Shown here: piece by piece, positions 56,101-64,000 of the stretch | How the letters are laid out: each line of letters starts with the position of its first letter | Position numbering within the stretch: position 1 is the first letter of the stretch | Assembly (NCBI RefSeq): GCF_026659735.1 | Contig: NZ_JANSKK010000001.1 | Coordinates: forward strand, 124,001-188,000 | Direction of reading: 5' to 3' | Origin: Staphylococcus pettenkoferi | GTDB taxonomy: Bacteria; Bacillota; Bacilli; Staphylococcales; Staphylococcaceae | DNA: 64,000 bases | The notes under the pieces: model-generated | Database searches by the model: none | Told to the model about the DNA's origin: nothing | Seen by the model: the letters and a program-made list of their open reading frames with translations, nothing else | Position numbers and translations under genes: made by a program

Positions 56101-56293
56101 TTTAGCCACAATCGGAGCGTTAGTACCACTGTTATTCGGGCAAGACAGTTCCGTATTGATTTCTAAAGGCTTAGCTGCTGCAGTCGTTGGTGGACTCATT
56201 TCATCTACACTATTAACTTTAATAGTAGTACCAGTAATATATGAAATTCTGTTCACGTTAAAAGACAAGATAGTGAAACCTCGTGATAAATAA
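53195..56293 (+). CDS. RND-family (AcrB/SwrC-like) transporter
   Basis: 1032 residues with the RND plan: TM1 (about 12-32), a large extracellular loop, TM2-TM6, TM7 (about 543-562), a second loop and TM8-TM12. The proton-relay aspartates are in TM4 (AIGRVIDDSIVVVENIYRR, about residue 412). GEMFRPFAIAIAFSLLAS and TNAIVLIDRV are also typical. It resembles B. subtilis SwrC. No membrane-fusion or outer-membrane partner is nearby, as expected in a Gram-positive. Location after femX matches S. aureus. Substrate unknown; GGAGG precedes ATG 53195. Confidence 0.93.
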   Translation: MIKKLLQFSLGNKFAIFLMVLLVILGGVYASVKMKLELIPDVEQPMITVQTTEPGATPKTIKTDISDKIDEQVRSMSKVSNVSAQSTANASMVTVEYENGTDMDKAENDLKKEIDKIKFKDEVKEPELVRNNMDTFPVVAYSFTNKDNNLNDVTKKVKENLIPKLQTVSGVQNAQTNGQTQREVAIKFKNKALQEKGLDAQSVQDYIKDSSDETPLGLFQFDKKEKSIVVDGQFRSVDDLKQLKIPLDVGQSSDDQSSNASKKKSETSTVPLSEIADVKERDVRDSISRTNGKDAVNVQVTKAQDANTVQVASDVRAKIEQFTKDNPGLKATNVMDTAKPIQDSIYTMVEKAAIGTIVAIIVILLFLRNIRTTAISIVSIPMSLLIALVAMKLCNISLNILTLGALTVAIGRVIDDSIVVVENIYRRLTKTDEEAQGEHLIIDATRQVFKPIMSSTFVTIVVFLPLAFVTGSVGEMFRPFAIAIAFSLLASLLVSITIVPALGATLFKKGVRKQAFESSLGSVSKGYRRVLSWSLNHKWIVIIVSTLVLVLTIAFGGTRIGTSFISTGEDKYLALTYSPEPGETEEGVLDHAEQVQKYLNNKDKVKTVQYSVGGATPTDPTGSTNSLAIMVEYDKNTPHFDEEPDKVLKHIEHFKQPGTWKNQDLGTGGDNNSLEVKVKGESLDKIKETSAKVEKLMKQQKSLANVKSDLSQTYEQYQVKVDHNKAADNGIKAKQLALALNENAPEETLTTVKDGGKSINVKVKQDKETHWSKEKLENISLPTPTGKVVKLSDIATLEKGKTPNKLETESGDYMTSVTGKITNKDVGGVSNDIIQKVNKIDKPKDVSIDIGGATDDITDAITQLSIAMIAAIIIVYLVLVLTFKGALAPFTILFSLPYTIIGVIIALLITGETFSVSTMIGMLMLIGIVVTNAIVLIDRVVNNQQRGMTTEEALLEAGGTRIRPILMTALATIGALVPLLFGQDSSVLISKGLAAAVVGGLISSTLLTLIVVPVIYEILFTLKDKIVKPRDK

Positions 56294-56410
56294 GTAATTG
56301 CGGTCACGAACTAGTTGAAGAACAATTTCATATGATAAATCATTACCGTTCATTGCTCGGAGTAGTGTGTGACGCCAGCGGTTATTATCAATAGCCGTTG
56401 TGACGTTGAG

Positions 56411-56444
56411 AACCCACTATCCGAGAGGTGGGCGGTTTTTTTAA
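56411..56444 (+). terminator. Terminator of the RND gene
   Basis: AACCCAC / GTGGGCGGTT hairpin with a ten-base loop and seven T. Confidence 0.82.
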
Positions 56445-56646
56445 TGAAGTGACAGATTGAGGTTAAATTTGAGACTTTAAAAAAGAGGACTAAAAAAGCT
56501 CCTTGCTAGAACGAATTGTGAGTGATTGAACTAAAAATCATCCACAATCTCGCAGCTAACAAGAAGCTAATGAAATAATATATTAAGATTAATTGTAGAA
56601 GTATATAGTAGCTAATTGGTTTCTTAGTGATTTATCTATTTGATCT

Positions 56647-56667
56647 GAGTTTTAACATTGAAAATTA
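56647..56667. repeat. Isolated end of the foldback repeat
   Basis: GAGTTTTAACATTGAAAATT plus one base, identical in inverse orientation to the left end of the element at 6478-6498. No companion arm is obvious here. Confidence 0.65.
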
Positions 56668-56761
56668 TTAAATTTAATGTTCTCCCAGACGCTTGTTGAA
56701 TGTCGTTTCACTAAGCAAGAGTGGTGTAGAACATTCAAGCCACAATCGCTTTCACTTTCAT

Positions 56762-57079
56762 TTAATACATCACTATCGTTAAAATCAAGTAAATCACGAA
56801 TAGGATGACAGTAAGAATGTTGAGTAAACGCACACCCTTTTTATCATGTTTACTGTGTTTGAAACCAGTGATTTCCACATTCGCCACTAGTAAGAATAGC
56901 ACGACGAAGACCCACCAGTTGGCCGCTGGGAATGAAACCGTCGTTAACGCAACGACAAATAGTAATAATAAAGCCATAATAATGCGCAATATTGTAGTGA
57001 AGATCGTCTTCATCTTAAAGATGCTAATATAAGCAACGATTAAATATAAAATAGGTAATAAAATTAAGTAAAGTTGCAT
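56762..57079 (-). CDS. Small four-helix membrane protein
   Basis: 105 residues, four hydrophobic segments separated by short basic loops (FKHSKHDKKGVR near residue 75). GAAAGGAT precedes ATG 57079. It lies 52 bases after the small coiled-coil gene and may share its transcript. Function unknown. Confidence 0.75.
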   Translation of the reverse strand: MQLYLILLPILYLIVAYISIFKMKTIFTTILRIIMALLLLFVVALTTVSFPAANWWVFVVLFLLVANVEITGFKHSKHDKKGVRLLNILTVILFVIYLILTIVMY

Positions 57080-57131
57080 GGGATGATATCCTTTCTTAAG
57101 TGATGCAAACGTTAGAATCGACGTTTGAAGA

Positions 57132-57302
57132 TTATTGTTCTTCTCTCATCTTAGCACGTACGTCTGAAATTTGTTGCTCAATGTCCTCTAACTGTTTGAT
57201 GAGTGGATCTGTTTCAAGTCCAACAGATTCACGTTTATCTAAATCGTTCTGCAAACGAACGTAATCGTATTTCAATTCTTCTAATTGTGAATTTAAATCC
57301 AT
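57132..57302 (-). CDS. Small coiled-coil protein (SE1832-type)
   Basis: A 56-residue frame beginning MDLNSQLEELKYDYVRLQ and ending DVRAKMREEQ. It is strongly charged, without Cys or Trp, and reads as a single pair of helices with a GLETDPL turn, so a short coiled coil. AAAGGAG precedes ATG 57302. It looks like the small conserved staphylococcal protein I remember as the SE1832 family; the name is tentative. Confidence 0.8.
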   Translation of the reverse strand: MDLNSQLEELKYDYVRLQNDLDKRESVGLETDPLIKQLEDIEQQISDVRAKMREEQ

Positions 57303-57488
57303 AAAGATACTCCTTTACTCAGTGATAATTAAATCATTCTCATATAACTTGTAACGCTAATTGCTAATCATTTGAGACTAAGCATTTCTCCATGATTATA
57401 ACATGAAATAGATTGCTTCTAAACTAACTGTCATCTGTGTTAAAGTAAATCAGTATGGTAATTTCTGATATCTGAAAGAAGGGATAGT

Positions 57489-58397
57489 GTGACGCTTCAG
57501 TTTATTATAATCGTCGTCTTAATTGCACTCGGCTACTTCTTGAAACGTATGAATTTCTTTAAAGCGAACGATAGTCAAGTGCTTGCCACACTCGTGATTA
57601 ATGTGACCTTGCCCTCACTCGTCATCGTTAATCTGAATAGCGCCGATTTAGATATCTCCTTATCTATTCTGCCTATTATGATGATTCTTTACGGTGTGAT
57701 CGCAAAAGGGATTATGCTCTGGCTATTCATGAAACATAATAAGCAGGTGCGAGGAACGATGGGGATGATGATAGCATCACTTAACATTGGTATCTTTGCT
57801 TATCCATTAGTGGAAGCGATCTGGCCTGACAAAGGGCTCATTTATTTCGGTATGGCTGATATTGGTGGCGCCATTGTGATGTTTGGCATCACTTATCTCG
57901 TGGGCAGTCATTACAGTAGCAATGGTCAGCCGTTTAGCTTTAAACAACTCGTAATCAGCCTAGTTAAATCTGTTCCACTCGTAACTTACGTGGTGATGTT
58001 TATCTTAAATATGAGTAACATCCATTTGCCTTCCGCGATGATTCAGTTCTTTGATGTATTAGGAAAGGCCAATATGCCACTTTCAATGATATTATTAGGC
58101 TTGATGTTGAACTTTAATATCGAGAAACATTTCTTACCCCTTGCCTGGAAGTATATCCTTTCTCATTATGCACTCGGGGTTATCGCGGGACTGCTCATTC
58201 ACTTCTTCTTACCAGTGAGCGATCCGATGATTAAATCGACGCTACAAGTGGCCTGGTTGTTACCTGTTGGCGTAGCAATTATCCCATATGCACTTCAGTT
58301 TAGATATAAGACCTTGCCGCTAATCGGTATGGCGTCGAATAGTACGATATTAATCAGCATTATTATCCTCTATCTCTATCAAGCCATCGCAGTTTGA
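57489..58397 (+). CDS. AEC (auxin efflux carrier)-family transporter
   Basis: 302 residues, about ten helices in two five-helix halves. VLATLVINVTLPSLVIVNLNSADL at about residue 34 and MSLILLGLML-like MPLSMILLGLML at about residue 197 are the AEC crossover regions. Bacterial members move malate, other organic acids or unknown solutes. GTG 57489 with GAAGGGA upstream. Monocistronic. Confidence 0.9.
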   Translation: MTLQFIIIVVLIALGYFLKRMNFFKANDSQVLATLVINVTLPSLVIVNLNSADLDISLSILPIMMILYGVIAKGIMLWLFMKHNKQVRGTMGMMIASLNIGIFAYPLVEAIWPDKGLIYFGMADIGGAIVMFGITYLVGSHYSSNGQPFSFKQLVISLVKSVPLVTYVVMFILNMSNIHLPSAMIQFFDVLGKANMPLSMILLGLMLNFNIEKHFLPLAWKYILSHYALGVIAGLLIHFFLPVSDPMIKSTLQVAWLLPVGVAIIPYALQFRYKTLPLIGMASNSTILISIIILYLYQAIAV

Positions 58398-58409
58398 TGG
58401 TTAAAAATA

Positions 58410-58452
58410 AAGGTCGGAAGTACAGGGGTATGCGTCCTGCTTCCGACCTTTT
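58410..58452. terminator. Bidirectional terminator between AEC and GNAT genes
   Basis: AAGGTCGGAAG/CTTCCGACCTT stem extended by CAGG/CCTG, with A- and T-runs between convergent genes. Confidence 0.92.
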
Positions 58453-58460
58453 CTACGTCA

Positions 58461-59336
58461 TTATTGAAGATTGTTAGCGACGAATTTAAATTTTTTATAC
58501 TCGTTATTAACCACGAAACCAAGTTCGTTAAAGCGTTCGACCAGCTTACTATTTTTACTTCGAATTTTAAAGTAGACTTTTTTCAGCTCATAGTGTGTAA
58601 AAGCAAAATGTAGGACATATTTCAATAAGTCAAACGCAATACCTTTAAAGCGGTAATCGCGATGACTCGTGAAATATTTGATCTCTGCGATGCGATTGTT
58701 AGGGTTCACTTGAAGATAAACGTACCCTTTTAACAAACCTTCAGACATATAGATAAACAAACGGTTATACTCATCCAATGCGTCTACGATGTCCTCTGCA
58801 CTCATTTCTGCTCGCTTAAAGGCTTTGTCATGTAGTTTGCGAAACGCTCTAAAGTAAGCCTTGTGATATTCAGTAATTGTAGGATGGGATGATGCGAGTG
58901 CTTCGGATTGTTCAGGGTAAGCTTCTAAGTAATAATCTGTAAAGTTGTAAGCGACGTCCATCGCTTTCATTTCACGTGCATACGTTTGAGTTTGCGCTTC
59001 ATAAGAGAAATTGAAATTCGCTTCAGGTGGTTGCGCTTGATACATGCGTTTAAACAGAGCATCTTGATCTTCAATTGACAAAGTGTAACCTGTTTGAACG
59101 ATAGGGCCGATGACTTTAAAGCGTTGGGTATCATATGTAAAAGCAAAGAGGACGGCTTTGATGTCATCATCTTCGACTAGCGCAAAGACACCTGGATTGT
59201 CTATCGCTTGTTCAAGCATTTGATTGATGTGTGCATGTTCTTGAGGAAGTTTATAAAGGTATGACGTCTTGTTATAATCTGCATGTTCGATAAAGTTGAG
59301 TATGGTCTGAGTATCAGTGAGTTGAATTATATTCAT
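58461..59336 (-). CDS. GNAT-domain protein
   Basis: 291 residues. The C-terminal part has a GNAT-like core: GYVYLQVNPNNRIAEIKYFTSHRDYRFKGIAFDLLKYVLHFAF, then VYFKIRSKNSKLVERFNELGFV. The N-terminal half appears to be a degenerate second GNAT-like unit. Substrate unknown. ACGGAGGCC precedes ATG 59336. Divergent from topB. Confidence 0.85.
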   Translation of the reverse strand: MNIIQLTDTQTILNFIEHADYNKTSYLYKLPQEHAHINQMLEQAIDNPGVFALVEDDDIKAVLFAFTYDTQRFKVIGPIVQTGYTLSIEDQDALFKRMYQAQPPEANFNFSYEAQTQTYAREMKAMDVAYNFTDYYLEAYPEQSEALASSHPTITEYHKAYFRAFRKLHDKAFKRAEMSAEDIVDALDEYNRLFIYMSEGLLKGYVYLQVNPNNRIAEIKYFTSHRDYRFKGIAFDLLKYVLHFAFTHYELKKVYFKIRSKNSKLVERFNELGFVVNNEYKKFKFVANNLQ

Positions 59337-59467
59337 ATCAATGGCCTCCGTATGAGTTTGATATTGCGTAATCTTGGGTTCTTACTTAACCTTATTATAT
59401 GTAGAAACGGCTAACGTATCAAATCGACGTGTTACAATAGACTAACTAGACGAGAAAGGAAAGAGTT

Positions 59468-61606
59468 ATGAAATCATTAATATTAGCAGAGAAGCCTTCT
59501 GTAGGTAAAGATATTGCACAGGCTTTACATATCGATCAACAGCGTAAAGGTTACTTCGAGAATAAAAAATATATCGTTACGTGGGCATTGGGACATCTTG
59601 TGACGAATGCTACACCAGAACAGTACGATAAGAGCTGGAAAGAATGGCGTTTGCAAGATTTGCCTATCATCCCTAAATATATGAAATCTATCGTTATACC
59701 GAAGACGAAACACCAATTTAACACGGTGAAATCTTTGCTGACGCGTAAAGATGTGAAAGACATTATTATCGCTACAGATGCAGGACGTGAAGGAGAACTT
59801 GTAGCACGTTTGATTCTGGATAAAGTTAACAATAAAAAGCCAATTAAGCGTTTATGGGTAAGTTCTGTAACACGTAAAGCTATTCAAGAAGGGTTCAAGC
59901 ATTTACAGGATGGGCGCAAATATAATTCGCTGTATCGAGCGGCACTTGCTCGTAGCGAAGCGGATTGGATTGTAGGTATCAATGCGACACGTGCACTGAC
60001 TACGAAATACGATGCACAACTTTCACTCGGTCGTGTACAGACACCTACGATTCAACTCATTCAAACGCGACAAGAACAGATTAATCACTTTCAACCTCAA
60101 GAATATTTCACGTTAAGTGCGCGAATTAACGGAGCTGACTTCAAATGTGAACAACCGCGCAACATTTCTGAAAAAGTGCAGTTGCAATCACTCATTCAAC
60201 AATTGAAAGGGCAGCAGGCGAAGGTTGTAAAGGTGAATGAGAAACAGAAGAAATCTTATCCGCAGCATTTATTTAGTTTAACGGATTTACAAGAAGCAGC
60301 GTACAAACGCTATCGTTTCACTGCTAAAGAAACATTGAATACGCTTCAGAATCTCTATGAGCGTCACAAACTAGTCACGTACCCTCGTTCAGATTCAAAT
60401 TATTTAACGGATGATATGTTAGGTACGTTAAAGGAGCGTTTAGAAGCGGTGATGCCAACGTCGCTTAAACCGCATGCGAAAGTTTGTCGTCAGACGCATT
60501 ACACTCAGAAGAGCCGTTTTATTAATAATAGTAAGGTGTCAGACCACCACGCCATCATTCCAACTGAGGTGCGTGTAGATTTGAATGCTTTGTCGGCGAG
60601 AGAACAGAAACTTTATATGCTTGTGGCTGAACGTTTCGTTGAGAACTTACTTCCACCAGAGCGCTATAGCCAGCTTACAGTTACTGTACAAATTGGTGAG
60701 CATCCTTTCGTTTTCAAAGAGCGTGTGACTCAGGAGTTAGGGTATAAAGCAGTCAGTCAGGGAGATAAAGCGGTTGCGTCGTCCACTGTGCATTTTACTC
60801 AAGGGAAAGATTATTCTGTCACAGACTTTAATATTCACAGCCATCATACTGAGCCGCCTGAATACTTTAATGAAGGTAGTTTGTTAAAAGCGATGGAGAA
60901 TCCTCAGAAATATGTTGATGTGCAGAACAAGAAGCATGCTGAAACGTTGAAGTCTACTGGAGGTATCGGTACAGTAGCTACGCGTGCAGATATTATAGAG
61001 AAATTATTTAACATGAATGCGATTACGCAAAATAATGGAAAGATTAAAGTGACGAGCAAAGGAAAACAAATTCTTGAATTGGCACCTCAACAGTTAACTT
61101 CTCCGATTATGACGGCGGAGTGGGAGGATAAGTTGAGCCAAATTGAGCGTGGGCATTACAATGCAGGTCAGTTCATGAAGGAAATGAAAGCTTTCACTCA
61201 AGAAATCGTAGCTGAGATTAAGGGCAGCGAGCAAAAATATAAACACGATAATCTAACTACCACTGAATGTCCGACGTGTGGGAAGTTTATGATTAAAGTG
61301 AAGACGAAACATGGGCAGATGTTAGCGTGCTCAGATCCCGCTTGTAAGACGAAGAAGAATGTGCAACAGAAGACGAATGCGCGTTGTCCGAACTGTAAGA
61401 AGAAATTGACGCGCTTTGGTAGAGGGAAACAAGCTGTTTATCGTTGTGTCTGTGGCCATAGTGAAACACAAGCACAGATGGATCAACGTCATAAAAATAA
61501 AAAGACAGACCGAGTATCTAAGAAAGATATGAAGAAATATATGGGTAAAGACGAATCGATGCAGAATAACCCGTTCGCAGATGCGCTCAAAGATTTGAAA
61601 TTATAG
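59468..61606 (+). CDS. topB: DNA topoisomerase III
   Basis: 712-residue type IA topoisomerase that decatenates DNA by single-strand passage. The TOPRIM motif is at the N-terminus ([33 protein letters not shown] near residue 100). The catalytic Tyr is in the [14 protein letters not shown] region (about residue 305). A C-terminal zinc-ribbon area has CPTCGKFM...CSDPAC and CPNCKK...CVCGHS. GAAAGGAAAGAG precedes ATG 59468. Same place, ahead of the purine permease and rpsJ, as in S. aureus. Confidence 0.96.
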   Translation: MKSLILAEKPSVGKDIAQALHIDQQRKGYFENKKYIVTWALGHLVTNATPEQYDKSWKEWRLQDLPIIPKYMKSIVIPKTKHQFNTVKSLLTRKDVKDIIIATDAGREGELVARLILDKVNNKKPIKRLWVSSVTRKAIQEGFKHLQDGRKYNSLYRAALARSEADWIVGINATRALTTKYDAQLSLGRVQTPTIQLIQTRQEQINHFQPQEYFTLSARINGADFKCEQPRNISEKVQLQSLIQQLKGQQAKVVKVNEKQKKSYPQHLFSLTDLQEAAYKRYRFTAKETLNTLQNLYERHKLVTYPRSDSNYLTDDMLGTLKERLEAVMPTSLKPHAKVCRQTHYTQKSRFINNSKVSDHHAIIPTEVRVDLNALSAREQKLYMLVAERFVENLLPPERYSQLTVTVQIGEHPFVFKERVTQELGYKAVSQGDKAVASSTVHFTQGKDYSVTDFNIHSHHTEPPEYFNEGSLLKAMENPQKYVDVQNKKHAETLKSTGGIGTVATRADIIEKLFNMNAITQNNGKIKVTSKGKQILELAPQQLTSPIMTAEWEDKLSQIERGHYNAGQFMKEMKAFTQEIVAEIKGSEQKYKHDNLTTTECPTCGKFMIKVKTKHGQMLACSDPACKTKKNVQQKTNARCPNCKKKLTRFGRGKQAVYRCVCGHSETQAQMDQRHKNKKTDRVSKKDMKKYMGKDESMQNNPFADALKDLKL

Positions 61607-61712
61607 TTAGAAGCAGTTTGAAATCTTAGAAAAAATTGCTGACGGTTATTGTAATATCAACGTTTTAGTATTAAACTGTTAGAGTATTTGTGTAATAAAA
61701 GGAGAACTTACA

Positions 61713-63047
61713 GTGAAAAAATACTTTGGTTTTCAAGAACATGGGACGAACTTCAAAAGAGAAATTCTCGGTGGATTAACGACCTTTCTCAGCATGGCTT
61801 ACATCTTAGCGGTCAACCCACAAGTGTTGAGCCTTGCTGGCGTTAAAGGTGTATCTGATAGCATGAAGATGGACCAAGGCGCTATTTTCGTGGCGACAGC
61901 CTTAGCTGCCTTCGTCGGTTCTTTATTTATGGGGCTGATTGCTAGATATCCAATAGGGCTAGCTCCTGGTATGGGGCTGAACGCCTTCTTTGCTTTTACC
62001 GTAGTCCTAACGATGGGCATTCCTTGGCAAGTCGGCTTGACTGGCGTGCTTTGCTCCGGTATCTTCTTTGCGATACTGACAGTGACCGGTTTACGTGAAA
62101 TTATCATCAATGCCATTCCTTATCAGATGAAGATGGCAGTATCGGCAGGTATAGGTTTATTTATTACTTTCGTCGGCTTACAAAGTTCTGGGATTATCAC
62201 TAAGAACGATTCCACACTCGTCACTTTAGGACAACTTACAGATGGAGCCGTATTACTAGCGATATTTGGAATCATCATTACGGTCATTCTATATGCCTTG
62301 AAAGTACCTGGCGCGATATTCATCGGTATGGTCATTACTTCTATTGCAGGTATGATCACAGGTCAGATACATACACCAACAAGTATCGTAGGTAAAATTC
62401 CTAGTATCGAACCTACCTTTGGTGCGGCATTTGATGCCTTTAAGGATCCAGGACAATTGTTCTCAGTCCAATTCTTAATAGTCATCCTGACGTTCTTATT
62501 TATTGATTTCTTTGATACAGCAGGTACGCTCGTAGCAGTAGCAACGCAAGCAGGCATTATGAAAGACAACAAACTGCCACGTGCAGGACGTGCATTGTTC
62601 TCTGACTCATTAGCGACAATCGTAGGTGCGATCTTTGGTACTACAACGACAACTTCTTATATCGAGTCAAGTTCAGGCGTAGCAGTAGGCGCGCGTACAG
62701 GTTTCGCTAGTGTAGTTACGGGATTCTGTTTCTTGTTAGCAATATTCTTTAGTCCATTAATGGCCGTCGTTACGAGTGCAGTGACGACACCTGCACTTGT
62801 GGTGGTAGGTGTGCTTATGGCGGCAAACTTTGCTGAAATCAATTGGAAACAGTTTGAGATTGCAGTGCCGGCATTTGTGACGATTATCATGATGCCACTC
62901 TCATATTCCATTGCGACAGGGATTGCATGTGGCTTTATCTTCTATCCGATTACGATGTTGATCACTAAAAAGCATAAACAAATTCATCCGATTATGTATG
63001 TACTCATGATTCTCTTTATTCTTTATTTCGTGTTTGTACATGGATAA
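61713..63047 (+). CDS. NCS2-family hypoxanthine/guanine permease (PbuG/AzgA-like)
   Basis: 444 residues, 12-14 helices. REILGGLTTFLSMAYILAVNP and GLAPGMGLNAFFAFTVVL at the N-terminus, DFFDTAGTLVAVATQAG and TTTTTSYIESSSGVAVGARTG in the middle are the diagnostic PbuG/AzgA motifs for purine-H+ symport. It starts with GTG 61713 after AAAGGAG. No purine riboswitch is visible in the 106-base gap after topB. Confidence 0.93.
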   Translation: MKKYFGFQEHGTNFKREILGGLTTFLSMAYILAVNPQVLSLAGVKGVSDSMKMDQGAIFVATALAAFVGSLFMGLIARYPIGLAPGMGLNAFFAFTVVLTMGIPWQVGLTGVLCSGIFFAILTVTGLREIIINAIPYQMKMAVSAGIGLFITFVGLQSSGIITKNDSTLVTLGQLTDGAVLLAIFGIIITVILYALKVPGAIFIGMVITSIAGMITGQIHTPTSIVGKIPSIEPTFGAAFDAFKDPGQLFSVQFLIVILTFLFIDFFDTAGTLVAVATQAGIMKDNKLPRAGRALFSDSLATIVGAIFGTTTTTSYIESSSGVAVGARTGFASVVTGFCFLLAIFFSPLMAVVTSAVTTPALVVVGVLMAANFAEINWKQFEIAVPAFVTIIMMPLSYSIATGIACGFIFYPITMLITKKHKQIHPIMYVLMILFILYFVFVHG

Positions 63048-63052
63048 TTAAA

Positions 63053-63102
63053 AAGGGTTTAGGTCTAACAACTTTGTTGTTGAACCTAAACCCTATTTTT
63101 AT
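63053..63102 (+). terminator. Terminator of the purine permease gene
   Basis: AGGGTTTAGGT/ACCTAAACCCT stem with inner CAACAA/TTGTTG pairing and a T-run. Confidence 0.93.
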
Positions 63103-63235
63103 TTGTCTGAGATAGTAAAAAGAGAATAGTATATGTGAACATAAAATCTCCTTAGCATTATCTCAGGCTCTAATTTTATGTTTCGATTGAGTTACTTCAT
63201 CTTAAAGGTAACATCTTACGAGCTGATAATTTTAC

Positions 63236-63613
63236 TTAATGACGTTTTTCATCATTATAAATTGTCTTAGCATGACGGTTCGGAATATAAACAGGTGCTG
63301 AGAACACTATAAATAGGAAGAAAATCATCAAGAAGAATAGAATCCAATGTGTAATCAACCCTACGATAGGGATGATCGCAATAATCGAACCGATAAGACC
63401 AATAAATGGAATGATTGCCATAGGTTTTATTGAATTCTGACGATCAGCAAGTAATATGATTAGAACGACTGCATATAAGAATGCGTTAAAGAAGAGTGGG
63501 GACCAGCCACCGTGAACGATAATGAGTCCTCCTAAAAATGGGATACCGTACACGCATTCATCTATAATAAGGATAATGAGTATAATTAGTGTTAATCGCA
63601 CACCATTTCTCAT
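63236..63613 (-). CDS. Unknown four-helix membrane protein
   Basis: 125 residues with four hydrophobic segments and a short basic tail (PNRHAKTIYNDEKRH). ATG 63613 follows AAAGGTGG. It is convergent with the purine permease and divergent from rpsJ. No motif recognised. Confidence 0.75.
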   Translation of the reverse strand: MRNGVRLTLIILIILIIDECVYGIPFLGGLIIVHGGWSPLFFNAFLYAVVLIILLADRQNSIKPMAIIPFIGLIGSIIAIIPIVGLITHWILFFLMIFFLFIVFSAPVYIPNRHAKTIYNDEKRH

Positions 63614-63805
63614 TAATTATTAACCACCTTTGTAATATTCTTACCTATAATATACCATATTAAAAAAGAATATTAGAGCGATACGAAGTCTGATAAGGTG
63701 AATCTTAGAAAAAATCCTGGAAAAGGTGTTGAAGTACGCTCTAATATACAGTACAATAACAGGGTATGTGTTAGACAAAAAGTTTAATTAAAGGTAAGCG
63801 AAAGC

Positions 63806-63972
63806 TTGATAAATCAACGCATTTCGTGTATTATATCTAATGTTGGACTTTTAGAAAACGCGATGAAGCGAAAGGTTACTGACACACCCGGCCGCTTTGC
63901 CATGGCGTTGTGTGAGATAGTTTTCGTGGAGAAGTCTATCACTTAAATGTAGACGAATAAGGAGGGTAAATT
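63806..63972 (+). promoter_or_regulatory. Promoter and structured leader of the S10 ribosomal operon
   Basis: -35 TTGATA (63806-63811), 17-base spacer, -10 TATTAT (63829-63834). The untranslated leader of about 130 nt contains nested pairing: GAAAAC (near 63855) with GTTTTC (near 63920) and ACACA with TGTGT around a G+C-rich loop CCCGGCCGC...CATGGCG. The SD is GGAGGG. Such leaders often mediate ribosomal-protein feedback; the mechanism here is unproven. Confidence 0.75.
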
Positions 63973-64000
63973 ATGGCAAAACAAAAAATCAGAATCAGAT
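63973..64000 (+). CDS. rpsJ: 30S ribosomal protein S10 (start only)
   Basis: The first nine codons MAKQKIRIR and the SD AAGGAGGG are visible before the window ends. This N-terminus together with the position after the purine permease identifies S10, the first gene of the large S10-spc-alpha ribosomal protein operon. Confidence 0.93.

Larger units (their letters stand above)
56294..56761. other. Intergenic region after the RND gene
   Basis: Contains the likely terminator at 56411-56442, an A+T-rich stretch and, at 56647-56667, a 21-base segment identical to the inverse of 6478-6498. No gene of credible length is seen. Confidence 0.6.

Noticed and set aside
61607-61712. Purine riboswitch upstream of the PbuG-like permease
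   Set aside because: The gap is short and lacks the three-way-junction motifs and a leader terminator.

Overview
This 64 kb window is a staphylococcal chromosome segment. The protein sequences closely resemble known staphylococcal proteins (FdhA, FhuD2, FemX, SsaA, a SarR-type regulator, the molybdopterin cluster). From the inositol-monophosphatase-like gene to the start of rpsJ, the gene order follows, from memory, the arrangement seen in Staphylococcus aureus. It is not S. aureus itself: a Leloir galKET operon, an acyl-CoA dehydrogenase and a mupG-murQPR operon sit where I would not expect them. Species cannot be fixed from the sequence alone; S. carnosus-like or another coagulase-negative lineage is plausible.

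Layout. 1-4.1 kb: leftward mupG-murQ-murP-murR operon for recycling MurNAc-GlcNAc from cell wall, with a cre-like site in its leader. 4.2-9.1 kb: a small unknown protein, a CPBP membrane protease, an HTH regulator, the RsaI (RsaOG) small RNA with promoter, cre site and terminator, a structured intergenic repeat, an inositol-phosphatase-like gene and an LCP ligase. 9.2-12.9 kb: a Fur-box-bearing leader, fdhA (molybdenum formate dehydrogenase) and its DUF1641 partner. 13.1-15.4 kb: a small membrane protein, the SagA-like glucosaminidase and an FAD monooxygenase. 15.5-21.5 kb: D-2-hydroxyacid dehydrogenase, a YkkCD-type SMR pair, two paralogous membrane proteins, and an opine-dehydrogenase-like gene followed by an NhaC antiporter. 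21.5-25.5 kb: a candidate small RNA, ssaA, an LLM flavin enzyme, a DoxX-like protein and a SarR-like regulator. 25.6-32.6 kb: polar amino-acid ABC transporter divergent from an acyl-CoA dehydrogenase, Fur-controlled fhuD2, BirA-controlled bioY and a GNAT protein. 32.8-48.4 kb: fdhD, galKET, an XRE regulator broken by one stop codon, modABC, a GbsR-type regulator, then moeB-moaB, moaC and moeA-mobB-moaE-moaD-mobA-moaA. 48.7-64 kb: MarR/MFS pair, VOC protein, femX, an RND transporter, small membrane proteins, AEC transporter, GNAT, topB, a PbuG-like purine permease and the promoter, leader and first codons of rpsJ.

The main metabolic theme is molybdenum: modABC imports molybdate, moa/mob/moe build the cofactor, FdhD sulfurates it and FdhA uses it. 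Cell-wall turnover and synthesis form a second theme (mup/mur, LCP protein, SagA, SsaA, FemX). Iron is a third, through Fur boxes at fhuD2 and upstream of fdhA.

I found no prophage, insertion sequence, CRISPR array, tRNA or rRNA. The least-explained elements are noncoding: an intergenic hairpin repeat with covarying stems at 6.5 and 48.4 kb, a multi-hairpin candidate RNA at 21.7 kb, a perfect 8-bp palindrome and Fur box ahead of fdhA, and an inverted repeat in the galK leader.
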